From: Rudanella sp.
GTDB lineage: Bacteria > Bacteroidota > Bacteroidia > Cytophagales > Spirosomataceae
Length of the DNA: 9,508 bases
Reading direction: 5' to 3'
Assembly: GCA_026785985.1 (NCBI GenBank)
Contig: JAJAYX010000494.1
Span: 1 to 9,508, forward strand
A program made the position numbers and the translations under genes. This document shows, piece after piece, positions 1 to 6,580 of this stretch. Within the stretch, counting starts at the first letter, position 1. The number at the start of each line of letters is the position of its first letter. The notes under the pieces were generated by a model. That model did no database searches. It was given only the letters and a program-made list of their open reading frames with translations, and was not told where the DNA came from.

Positions 1-518
1 GGTTCAACATAGAATACCTGAAATGGGGCCGTTTTCTGTACGCCCAGCAGCACAAACCGCCTTGCCCCCAACCCATCCAAATAAAAAGCGGCCTGTCGGT
101 CGTATTGATATTGGGTACAGCATTTCAGGAACTGCGCCTTCGTTCGGGCGCGGGTTGTCTTGATGTCCACAACTAAGCCGTGACGGAGTGTCAGGTCGGT
201 TTGGCATTTGCAAAGCAGCCCCGTTGTCGTATCGCGGAACAAATGTGGCTGTTCTTTTCGTCCCCATTGCAACGCCCAACGGCCAAAACTTGTGTTCCGA
301 ATGGCCTGTACCATTTGGGCCAGTCGCACCTGGTCAATGCTACTGTCGATGGGTCGTCCGCAGCGTGGCTCTAAAACCAATTGGTGAAATGCCGAACCCT
401 CGGCAAAGGCCTCAGTGGGTATCCGGTTCGGCTCGGCGGTCAAGAATCGCTCAAACTCGGTTAGGTCGGAGTTTGAAACGGCAGGAAAAGAACGGTAATC
501 AGCAGATGGAAATAACAT
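1..518 (-). CDS. RecE-like PD-(D/E)XK exonuclease, 3' part cut by window edge
   Basis: The frame opens at an ATG read from 518 and stays open to the left edge (172 codons, no stop), so the C-terminus lies outside the window. The visible motifs fit RecB/RecE-type nucleases (PD-(D/E)XK superfamily, the DUF3799/exodeoxyribonuclease VIII group). These are the GxxxH motif (G41-H45), an Asp in QTDLT (D108), VDIK (D118 and K120, the D-x-K catalytic core) and a QxxxY motif in RQAAFY (Q142-Y146). Known members degrade one strand of dsDNA from an end and work with a single-strand annealing protein in recombination. A role in plasmid or phage-like recombination is inferred; no annealing partner is recognisable in the window. 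The gene is last of the leftward set and is separated from the gene at 600-1312 by an 81-bp gap holding a perfect palindrome. No 16-nt insert is present in the visible part. Confidence 0.75.
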   Translation of the reverse strand, partial: MLFPSADYRSFPAVSNSDLTEFERFLTAEPNRIPTEAFAEGSAFHQLVLEPRCGRPIDSSIDQVRLAQMVQAIRNTSFGRWALQWGRKEQPHLFRDTTTGLLCKCQTDLTLRHGLVVDIKTTRARTKAQFLKCCTQYQYDRQAAFYLDGLGARRFVLLGVQKTAPFQVFYVE

Positions 519-555
519 GGTAGCTACCTATTGGAGTAAGGAAACAGAAAGAAAG

Positions 556-591
556 TTAGGTACTCAGATATTTAAATATCTGAGTACCTAA
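556..591. terminator. 36-bp perfect palindrome, probable terminator or operator
   Basis: The sequence TTAGGTACTCAGATATTT is followed directly by its exact reverse complement, centred between 573 and 574. It begins 8 nt past the stop of the leftward gene at 600-1312. On the minus strand it is followed by a pyrimidine-rich CTTTCTTTC tract, which fits an intrinsic terminator. Its AT-rich centre and half-site ACTCAGATA would also suit a dimeric repressor upstream of the nuclease gene. A related, shorter palindrome lies at 1502-1517. Confidence 0.5.
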
Positions 592-599
592 TAAAAAGA

Positions 600-1312
600 T
601 TAAACGACTTCGGCTTCAACCTCCTGAACACTTTCCGTTTGCTCTTCCCCCGAACCTACCCCAAGGGGCTGAACGTCGGCAGGGGGCAGGGAGAAACTTT
701 CGGAAAAGGCCAGATAATTGGCCGTTTGTTTCAGCGTATCCCGCCGATAAATGGGATAGTCAGCCGCATAATCGGCTAACTGCGCTACCATCTCCGGTGT
801 GGCCAGTTCATAACAGAACCGACCGATGTACCACGACTTGGTAGGATCGGTTTTGCTGGTGAGTTTCTCCGGTCGAACGGTTAACACCACATCGCACAAA
901 GACAACGGCTCCTGACCAGCATAGACGAGTTTTTTGAGGACGTTCCGCAACTCACCCAGCGTCGTGCCGTTGAACATGATGCTCGACACGCAGTTGAACG
1001 AGTCCACGAAAAACAGTTCTGCCCACGGTTCACGGTTGCGGTTGAAAAGACCATCTTCAAACACCCGGAACACAAACGGCTGAAACGACAACTCCTTCAC
1101 GGGCTTACCGCTCTTATCGAGAACAGGCGTTTCACCGTCGATGTTGAACTGCCCGGTTTGGGACGGGGCCGCCCGTGCGGTTGTAGCGGTACTGTTTCGG
1201 CTCGCCCGCTTCGGCGGTCCGATTCGATGTAGCGAAAGATGTCATTAATTACGGCCTCGCCGTGTTTATTGATTACTTCTTTCGGACCGCCGATGCGGCT
1301 GTAGGATTTCAT
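600..1312 (-). CDS. Unknown conserved-looking protein, frame broken by two 16-nt inserts
   Basis: I do not recognise the family. As it stands, the frame from the ATG at 1312 runs through FRYIE and then changes at 1206-1221 and again at 1161-1176. Deleting 16 nt at each place gives one 226-residue frame ending at 600. The joins read FRYIE-CEPKQYRYNR and YRYNR-QTGQFNIDGE. The body after the joins (1160 to 600) is soluble, with no membrane segment, and ends in an acidic tail (ESVQEVEAEVV). Its position between the single-TM protein and a RecE-like nuclease suggests DNA processing on the element, but this is only context. A third 16-nt copy (1283-1298) lies in frame at codons 5-10 and adds SRIGGP. 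Removing that one gives a stop after MKSYRKK, so it must be read through if this start is right. A pipeline would call this a frameshifted pseudogene. Confidence 0.6.
1161..1176 (-). repeat. 16-nt palindromic insert E1 (divergent copy)
   Basis: In gene sense it reads ACGGGCGGCCCCGTCC. It shares its first nine positions after the initial base with the copies at 7545 and 7624, then differs. It can form stem CGGG/CCCG with loop CGGC. Deleting these 16 nt joins YNR to QTGQFNIDGE in the gene at 600-1312. The exact edges are uncertain by a base or so. Confidence 0.6.
1206..1221 (-). repeat. 16-nt palindromic insert E2
   Basis: In gene sense it is CGGACCGCCGAAGCGG, identical to the copies at 3238 and 6611. 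It can form stem CCGC/GCGG with loop CGAA. Deletion joins FRYIE to CEPKQYRYN through a rebuilt TGC codon. It lies only 29 nt from insert E1, so the peptide between them is short and has to be in its own frame. Confidence 0.8.
1283..1298 (+). repeat. 16-nt palindromic insert E3, in frame near a start codon
   Basis: On the + strand it is CGGACCGCCGATGCGG, identical to the copy in the Toprim gene at 4340-4355. It is in the opposite orientation to its host gene. It lies 14 nt after the first base of the ATG at 1312 and is read in frame as part of SRIGGP. It is the only copy whose deletion does not repair a frame. Confidence 0.75.
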
Positions 1313-1519
1313 ACCTGTATAGCGTAAAAAGGGGTTACTGCCTGGAATTGACCGGCCAAGCGTCTCCGGTTAGAACACTATAAAGATAGCTAAATAGTCG
1401 GCTATTTAAAAGACAAACTATTGATAGACAGAACTTTGACAACCCATTTTGATTGGTTGTCTTTAGTAAACCCCCCTTGATTAGTAGGCAGCTATTCAAG
1501 TACTCAGCTATCTGAGTGT
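1313..1519. other. 207-bp intergenic region with three short hairpins
   Basis: I see no supportable gene here. It holds three inverted repeats: TAAATAG-TCGG-CTATTTA (1391-1408), GACAACC...GGTTGTC (1438-1461) and ACTCAG-CTAT-CTGAGT (1502-1517). The motif AGCTAT recurs at 1490, 1506 and, as its complement, near 1386. The promoter of the leftward gene starting at 1312 should lie here. TATCTTTA read leftwards just before the gene is a weak match to the Bacteroidota -7 element TAnnTTTG. A replication or regulatory role for the hairpin cluster is possible but unproven. Confidence 0.35.
1502..1517. terminator. Short palindrome after the 1520-2263 gene
   Basis: ACTCAG-CTAT-CTGAGT is a 6-bp stem with a 4-nt loop, immediately past the stop codon of the leftward gene that ends at 1520. 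There is no U-run behind it, so terminator function is uncertain. It shares the half-site ACTCAG(A/C)TA with the palindrome at 556-591, so both could instead be binding sites for one protein. Confidence 0.35.
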
Positions 1520-2263
1520 TCACTTGTGGTGGTTAATTCTGGGCTTGGGTTTTGCCCGGATCAATTCGCGCTCGCGCTGACGCAGGAAATACTGCTGTTG
1601 GCGAGCGTCAACGATACGCTCCAACCGATTTAATTCGTCCATGAAAAGAGGGGAGTGGTAGAGCGTATCCGCTTCCTGAAGTAGATGTGCGTCGAATGAG
1701 TGGGCGACCACAGTGCGGGCCACAATGTACCGATGCTGCCAATAACCGGGTGCCAGCGAATCCCTTTCCTGAAGCGTTTGCAAACAGGCATACAGCAATC
1801 CGCCCGCGAGTAAGCCAACGGTAGCCATCCCGACGGTCAAAAAACGAACCAGCCGCAACACCGTTTTACCAGGCTGCTCAACCTTGATTACTTTCGGAAC
1901 AATGCGATCCAAATGCTGCTGCATTGCCGGACTCAACTGATCCGGCAGTTGAGGAAGCCAATTGGTCAACTCACGAAGCAACTGTTCTTGTTGGGTTCGT
2001 CCCGCATCAGCAATCGCCGAAGTCAGCGCGCCAATCAAGTGGGTGGGATCAAAACCGGGCGTTGGCACAAGAGGCATTTCCTCGGCCACTGCTGGTGAGG
2101 AGATTGGCTCATTGGCAGCATCAGTAGGGGAGGAGTGAGGGCGTTGCCAGTACGGATTGGTCGGATAGGGTTTATCCGACGAGGCAGCGGGCGTTTTACC
2201 GGATGCCCAGTCCTGACCAATCATGTCGTGGTCAGGGTGAATAGGGGAGGAGGTTGTGTTCAT
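1520..2263 (-). CDS. Single-pass membrane protein of unknown function
   Basis: A 247-residue protein of no family I recognise. Residues 1-70 are rich in Pro, Ser and Thr and look disordered. Residues 72-130 are probably helical (HLIGALTSAIADAGRTQQEQ). A hydrophobic helix spans about 140-162 (FLTVGMATVGLLAGGLLYACL), flanked by Arg and Lys. The C-terminal 70 residues are charged and helical (DELNRLERIVDARQQQYFLRQRERELIR), ending in a basic tail. It follows the Toprim gene by 55 bp across a strong hairpin. In the setting of transfer genes it could anchor a DNA-processing complex to the membrane, which is inference from context only. The frame is uninterrupted and has no 16-nt insert. Confidence 0.7.
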   Translation of the reverse strand: MNTTSSPIHPDHDMIGQDWASGKTPAASSDKPYPTNPYWQRPHSSPTDAANEPISSPAVAEEMPLVPTPGFDPTHLIGALTSAIADAGRTQQEQLLRELTNWLPQLPDQLSPAMQQHLDRIVPKVIKVEQPGKTVLRLVRFLTVGMATVGLLAGGLLYACLQTLQERDSLAPGYWQHRYIVARTVVAHSFDAHLLQEADTLYHSPLFMDELNRLERIVDARQQQYFLRQRERELIRAKPKPRINHHK

Positions 2264-2278
2264 TGGAAAGGGGAAATA

Positions 2279-2312
2279 GCCTCAGTCAGCCAACGTGAAG
2301 GCTGACTGAGGC
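2279..2312 (-). terminator. Strong hairpin terminator after the Toprim gene
   Basis: A perfect 13-bp stem (GCCTCAGTCAGCC with GGCTGACTGAGGC) and an 8-nt loop lie 6 nt past the stop of the leftward gene ending at 2319. On the minus strand it is followed by TATTTCCCC, a weak U-tract. It probably ends or attenuates transcription before the gene at 1520-2263. Confidence 0.65.
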
Positions 2313-2318
2313 ATAGCT

Positions 2319-5141
2319 TCATAGTTTAGCGCGGTACGTTCGGGCGGTTTCGCCCACCGGTTCAGCCGGAGTTTGCTTGGTGGCCTGCTCTGCTTTAAGG
2401 TCGGTGTGGCCCCGAATTGCCGGAGGAGTACCAACCTTGAGCGGGCTGGAATCGGGGAGGGGTTCCCCCTGCCGGTTTTGCAGGATGTCGTTGAGGTCTT
2501 TCTGCTGCCGGGTTGGCCGGATAATCTGGTAAAGTGCCTGCCCCTGCCGTTGGTTGATCTCATCGGTGAGCAGAGTCAAGGCTTTGACTAAGAGCCGCCC
2601 ATCGTTCGGGAAATGGATGCGGGTACGGGTCACCGCCTGCTGCTGCTGACTATCAGTCAACGTTTCGCGCTGAAACTCCTGCACCTTTTTTTCCTTGTCG
2701 TTGGGGTCGTTGTTGTAGTTAAACTGTTTGGTAAACCGGTTCATCTCGTCGAGAAAACGGCCTAGAAACGCATCATTTCGGCCCTGTGCTTTTTCGGCCC
2801 CACCTTCACCAGGCACAAGCGGCTGACGCAGTTCCAGTTCCAGCTTATTCACGCCAGAGTACAGGTCTTTTTCGAGTTTGGCATCTTTGTGGTGTTGAAT
2901 TCGCTGCACCATTTCTTCGGGTGAAATCATGGCGCGCTCACGGGCCACCCGAAATTCATTGCCCACCTTGGTCGTCATGTACTCCGACTGAGCGAGTTTG
3001 GTCTCCTGCTCCGGCAGGGGAATTCCGTACGCTTTGGCATAGGTGAAGGCCGGAATGACCGACTGCACCATCTCAACCGACACCTTGACGTACTCATCCG
3101 GCCGGTTCGCCGGTGCGATAATCTCCTTGAAGCGGGCCTGGTGATTGATGGCCAGTTTGTGACCTTCCGACAACGCACCATCGGCCAGATCGAACCGCTT
3201 CAATACATCGCTGAACGTCTTAACCTCGGTATCAAATCGGACCGCCGAAGCGGGCAAACGTCGGACCCAGCACATTGGCCAACGGATTTGGGGGCAGGTT
3301 GGGGCCGGAGTAAGCGATTTCTGGCTTGATCCGAAGAGCCGGATCAGCGGCTGGGTGTGTCAGGCCGAGGTAATTGATCGCAAACCGAAGACCGGCATTG
3401 TCGCCGTCCTGGGCAATCACAAACTGGGCTTCGGGATTGCGGTCCAGTACCTTCTGAATGAACCCCAGTTGCCGGCTTCCCGGCTGGCCACCCGTTGCCA
3501 TGTAAAACCGGCGTTCGCCCTCCGCTTCGGGGTTCAGTTGCTTAAACGAAAGGGCATCAATGGCTGACTCGGCCACCAGAATCCGTTGAGCAGCCACCTC
3601 CCGAAACGCATTTCGGGCTGATTCGAGCGGAATCTGCACTTGCTTTGGTTTTCCATCCTCCACGAAGTTAAACGCAATGGTTTCGGGATTGTGCCGAAAC
3701 ACTGTACCGACCGTGCCGACCGGCAGCGTGGCTTTATCGTTAATAGCCAGGGGTGTCTTCAGCTCATAAAACCGGTTTGAATGCCACATAGCTTCGCCCC
3801 GCTCCCCCGACGGAAACGATCGCTCCGGCGACCCGGTTGAAGCGTTCGTTGCGAATATCCATCGACACCAGGTGACCATCCTGCGCATACATTGGGAAAG
3901 CAGTGTTGTGGTGGGTTGTTCCCTTTTCCGAGGTGTACGAGACAGTCTTGATCCGTCCATCGAATTCGGGGGAAAACAGTACGTCTTTTCGCAGGGAGCG
4001 GCCTTCGAGATAGCGGGTGTCGGTGAGGGGCGCAATGGAATAGCGGCTGTGCAGGTCTTTCTCGCGCAGTTTGGTGTCAATCAGGCTTTCTTTTACCTGT
4101 CTGAGCGGGGCAGTCACGCTCTTTTCCAATTCGTAGTCAGCCGAGGACATAATCCGGTCAACAGCTTTGAACACGTTCCGGTAGATGCCATTCTCAACCC
4201 GTTCCAAAAACTTGATCACATCGCCCCGCCAGCCGCGCTGATCGTTCATATCGACGAACATTTTCTGACCGTACTTATCGCCGGTATAAACCGCCAACCG
4301 CTCCTTCGATCCCTTTTCGCCCCGTTCATAAATGAGCCACCGCATCGGCGGTCCGATCATCGCTGGGTTTAGACTTCTTAGTGTCCAACTGAAACCCATA
4401 ATCCCGCAGTACGACCTCCAGATCAAGTTCTCGTTTAATAACATCAAAATCCCGAACCAGCTTTCCAGTCCCCGGTTTCAAACCAGTCCCTTCGGCTGGT
4501 TTTTTGGCTTGCCCATCGGTTGACTGCCTAACAGGTTCCTGCTTTGCCGCAGTGGGCTGGCCAACTTCACTTGGCGAAACGGTCTGCTTACCCCGCACAT
4601 TAGTTAAGTCGATCCGGTTATCGTCGGCGTACTTCTCCAGCGTTTGAATGTTCCAGGCTTTGTGGTAGGCTGTCGAATCGCGGACGTTCTGGTATAGGTC
4701 GGTCACGGCCAATTGCCGGTAGGCCACCGACCCATCGAGTTTACCCCGATTGGTGATGAGTGCAGCCCGGTTGGTTTGGGCGCGGGTGAACAACTCACTG
4801 AACTCCTTTGCGTCGAAGCCGTTGACGGCCGGGTACAACCCCACACGCTGCGGTCCATCACCGAGCGTGAGCATCTTTTTGGCCTGAGGATTGTCGGTTA
4901 GGGCCGGGTTCGTCCGCGTCAGCACGCGCGGCCCGTAAAGTTCTTTGATCGCCGTGTCGAGCCGTTCGAAGTTGGCGCGGGTTGGCTCGATCCAGAGTTG
5001 GACGTTGCCGATGGCGCGGGCCGGGGCAATGGCATTCATGGCGTAATCTCCAAACGCCAGGTAGCGTACTCCCGCCTTGTTGAGCTGACGCAAAATGGCC
5101 AACTGCTCGCGGGTAGCGCGATTTTGTGCTTTCTGTTTCAC
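2319..5141 (-). CDS. DUF3991/Toprim-type protein with dead nucleotidyltransferase-like N-terminus, frame broken by three 16-nt inserts
   Basis: Three 16-nt deletions (4340-4355, about 3812-3827, 3238-3253) give a single 924-residue frame from the ATG at 5141 to the TGA at 2319. Residues 1 to about 190 resemble the AbiEii/DUF6036 nucleotidyltransferase fold (VRYLAFGDYAMNAI, then GNVQLWIEP). The usual GDxDxW acids are absent (GNVQLW), so catalysis is unlikely. Residues from about 230 resemble the DUF3991 region that precedes Toprim in plasmid primase-like proteins (LRDYGFQLDTKKSKPS, WLIYERGEKG). The Toprim signature follows: Glu near 514 in LVAESAIDAL and the DxD near 568-570 in AQDGDNAG, the acidic residues that bind Mg2+. 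The last 300 residues are charged and helical and unassigned. A primase- or relaxase-associated role in plasmid transfer is inferred from family and neighbours. It starts 14 nt after the preceding gene. Pipelines would split it or call it a pseudogene. Confidence 0.75.
3238..3253 (+). repeat. 16-nt palindromic insert E4, inverted relative to its gene
   Basis: On the + strand it reads CGGACCGCCGAAGCGG; in the leftward gene it therefore reads CCGCTTCGGCGGTCCG, which can form a C(UUCG)G tetraloop hairpin. Deletion joins LANVLGPTFA to FDTEVKTFSDVLKRFD. Without deletion the frame ends at a TGA 3 nt past the insert. Confidence 0.85.
3812..3827 (-). repeat. Probable 16-nt insert E5, diverged copy
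   Basis: A +1 frame change between IRNERFNRVA and GERGEAMWHSNRF is repaired by removing 16 nt here; gene-sense CGGAGCGATCGTTTCC is one consistent choice, shifting by one base either way. With one gap, CCGGAGCGATCGTTTCC matches CCGGGCGGCCGGTGCC at 12 of 16 positions, so it may be an older copy. The hairpin is weaker (GGAG/TTCC). The position of the frame change is firm; membership in the repeat family is less sure. Confidence 0.45.
4340..4355 (-). repeat. 16-nt palindromic insert E6
   Basis: In gene sense it is CGGACCGCCGATGCGG, with stem CCGC/GCGG and loop CGAT. Deletion joins DTKKSKPSDD to WLIYERGEKGSKERLAVY in the Toprim-type gene. Without deletion translation ends at the TGA at 4326-4328. 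Confidence 0.85.
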
Positions 5142-5155
5142 GAAATAGATGCCGA

Positions 5156-5440
5156 TTAAGGGGTTGTTAGTTCAAAGCCGCCAAGCTGCGGTTCCTGAGC
5201 GCGATGCAAGTCGCCAGCCAGTTCCGTTAAATCATACTGGAGTTCGGTAAAAGCCAGAAAGAGCCATTCGCGCTCATCAACAGTCAGGCTTTTCCATAAC
5301 TCAAGGTCGTTGACCGATGCGTTAACGACAGTAATCGGCGGGTCGCCCGGCTCTTCGCCATCGCCAATGAACAGTGGTTGAATGGCCTGATGAATCCGTT
5401 CGCTGCCCCATCGCTCTTCCAGTGTTGTCAGGTAAATCAT
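5156..5440 (-). CDS. Small acidic protein of unknown function
   Basis: A 94-residue acidic, soluble protein with no membrane segment and no motif I recognise. It contains a helical stretch (VNDLELWKSLTVDEREWLFLAFTELQYDLTELAGDLHRAQ). It is tightly packed: the gene upstream ends 11 nt before its ATG at 5440, and the Toprim-type gene starts 14 nt after its stop, so all three are probably co-transcribed. Real coding is supported by this spacing and by a plausible protein composition. The small size and acidity would suit a partner of the Toprim-type protein, but that is a guess. Confidence 0.65.
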   Translation of the reverse strand: MIYLTTLEERWGSERIHQAIQPLFIGDGEEPGDPPITVVNASVNDLELWKSLTVDEREWLFLAFTELQYDLTELAGDLHRAQEPQLGGFELTTP

Positions 5441-5451
5441 GGTTAGATCGG

Positions 5452-5796
5452 TTAGAGGCTGGGTTTAGGAACGGGTATTAGCTCATTAGTTGTGGGATGC
5501 ACTACCCCAGGTGCAACCTGATTAGTCGGTGATTCGGCGGGCGGACTCAGTAAGGTGAGAAGCAGGGTAGGAGGGGAGTCAGCAGTTACCTGTTTCGCTT
5601 GCACCAGCACAGGATTAATCCGATGGACGACCTGATCGTGTACATCCGTCAGGATAGGTTGCCACACCAGTGGCTTTCCGGGTAATGCGATGGCCGCTTC
5701 CTGAAGGCATTGGTCAAAAGATGGCTCGAATAGCTGGATAAGCCGCTTCGATTGCTCTCCGTCGAGTTGTTGATGGTTTGAATTGCTTTGATTCAT
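5452..5796 (-). CDS. Small protein of unknown function, first gene of the leftward operon
   Basis: A 114-residue protein of no family I recognise. The N-terminal half is polar and helical (EQSKRLIQLFEPSFDQCLQEAAIALP). The C-terminal half is rich in Pro, Val and Thr and probably disordered. The start at 5796 is the first ATG after the AT-rich divergent region, which makes it the promoter-proximal gene of the leftward set. Its stop is 11 nt before the next start. A regulatory or DNA-binding role would fit its place, but no helix-turn-helix is apparent. Confidence 0.6.
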   Translation of the reverse strand: MNQSNSNHQQLDGEQSKRLIQLFEPSFDQCLQEAAIALPGKPLVWQPILTDVHDQVVHRINPVLVQAKQVTADSPPTLLLTLLSPPAESPTNQVAPGVVHPTTNELIPVPKPSL

Positions 5797-5890
5797 TGCT
5801 TATATTTAATTTTTTATCTAAATTAATTTATTATATTTAATAAATTATCTTTTTCACGCTTAATTTTGCGACGTATTGATCACATAGCTT
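5797..5890. promoter_or_regulatory. AT-rich divergent promoter region
   Basis: This 94-bp stretch separates the two divergent gene sets and is far richer in A and T than its surroundings. It holds a 10-bp inverted repeat, TAATTTATTA-tatt-TAATAAATTA (5824-5847). On the + strand TAATTTTG at 5861-5868 matches the Bacteroidota -7 element TAnnTTTG, with a weak -33 candidate TTTA at 5836, about 22 nt before the ATG at 5891. On the minus strand TAATTTAG (complement of 5819-5826) is a one-mismatch -7 candidate for the operon starting at 5796. The inverted repeat overlaps both, so one regulator could control both directions. Confidence 0.5.
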
Positions 5891-6568
5891 ATGGGTAATA
5901 GATGCAAATTAGGGCTAAAAGGGCTGGTTTTGAGCGTGGTATTGCTGGCGTATCATGACCGAAAGGCAATGGCTCAGAGTCGAAATTTTTTATCAGTCTC
6001 GCGGTCGGGTGAAACGGTGCAAGAATGGATACGCCGATCTCCAAGTGAGCAGGTTCAGCACCGGTTTTCTGAGTTGTTTATGGCCTCGCCCGACATGGCC
6101 CAGTCAATCCCCTGCCTGCCGCCACTCGGTGACTGGTCTGGCAACCGGATTTCGTCTGAATTTGGCTGGCGCAATCACCCAACGCTGAGGGTTATACGTC
6201 ATCACGATGGTATCGACATTGCCGGTCCCCATCAGTACGTTCGGGCAGGGGCATCGGGACGGGTGGCAACAGTCGGGCACAGCCGAAGCCTGGGGTGCTA
6301 CGTCCGCATCGACCACCTCAATTCGTACAATACAGTTTACGGCCATCTGGCGATGGCCCTTGTGCATCCGGGTCAGGCGGTTGGCATTGGGCAGACGCTG
6401 GGGATTACGGGCCGAACGGGCCGCGCAACGGGTGTGCATCTGCACTACAGCGTCTTCAAAAATAATGTACCCGTGAACCCCATTGGCCACCTTCGATTGG
6501 CCATTGATTTCGTGAACACCTATAAGCGGCAACAGCAGCGACTAACTACGACTCATCAACCTCATTAA
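5891..6568 (+). CDS. Secreted M23 (LytM-type) metallopeptidase
   Basis: A 225-residue protein. Residues 1-28 look like a signal peptide: a basic start, the hydrophobic core GLVLSVVLLA, and probable cleavage after AMA. The M23 catalytic domain spans about 80-195 and shows the zinc ligands of the family: HxxxD (H105-D109 in HHDGIDI) and HxH (H183 and H185 in HLHYSVF). The conserved H152 (VYGHL) and the fold marker SSEFGWRNHP are also present. M23 enzymes cut peptidoglycan cross-links, and conjugation systems often carry a lytic enzyme to open the wall for the transfer channel. That role is inferred from the coupling gene starting 12 nt downstream. The frame is intact and has no 16-nt insert. 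Confidence 0.85.
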   Translation: MGNRCKLGLKGLVLSVVLLAYHDRKAMAQSRNFLSVSRSGETVQEWIRRSPSEQVQHRFSELFMASPDMAQSIPCLPPLGDWSGNRISSEFGWRNHPTLRVIRHHDGIDIAGPHQYVRAGASGRVATVGHSRSLGCYVRIDHLNSYNTVYGHLAMALVHPGQAVGIGQTLGITGRTGRATGVHLHYSVFKNNVPVNPIGHLRLAIDFVNTYKRQQQRLTTTHQPH

Positions 6569-6580
6569 ACGTCCAATCCA

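Noticed and set aside
188..523. 111-codon + strand frame opposite the nuclease gene
   Set aside because: The minus strand holds GxxxH, D-x-K and QxxxY motifs; this frame is a shadow.
1335..1523. 62-codon leftward frame beginning with GTG
   Set aside because: It lies across the hairpin-rich intergenic region, starts just past a stop codon, has an odd composition and no family resemblance; probably chance.
3872..4372. 166-codon + strand frame antisense to the Toprim-type gene
   Set aside because: The opposite strand carries the DUF3991-like sequence with recognisable motifs; the antisense frame has no protein-like features and is a shadow.
6104..6532. 142-codon minus frame opposite the M23 peptidase
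   Set aside because: The M23 zinc-binding motifs lie on the + strand; the antisense frame is a shadow.
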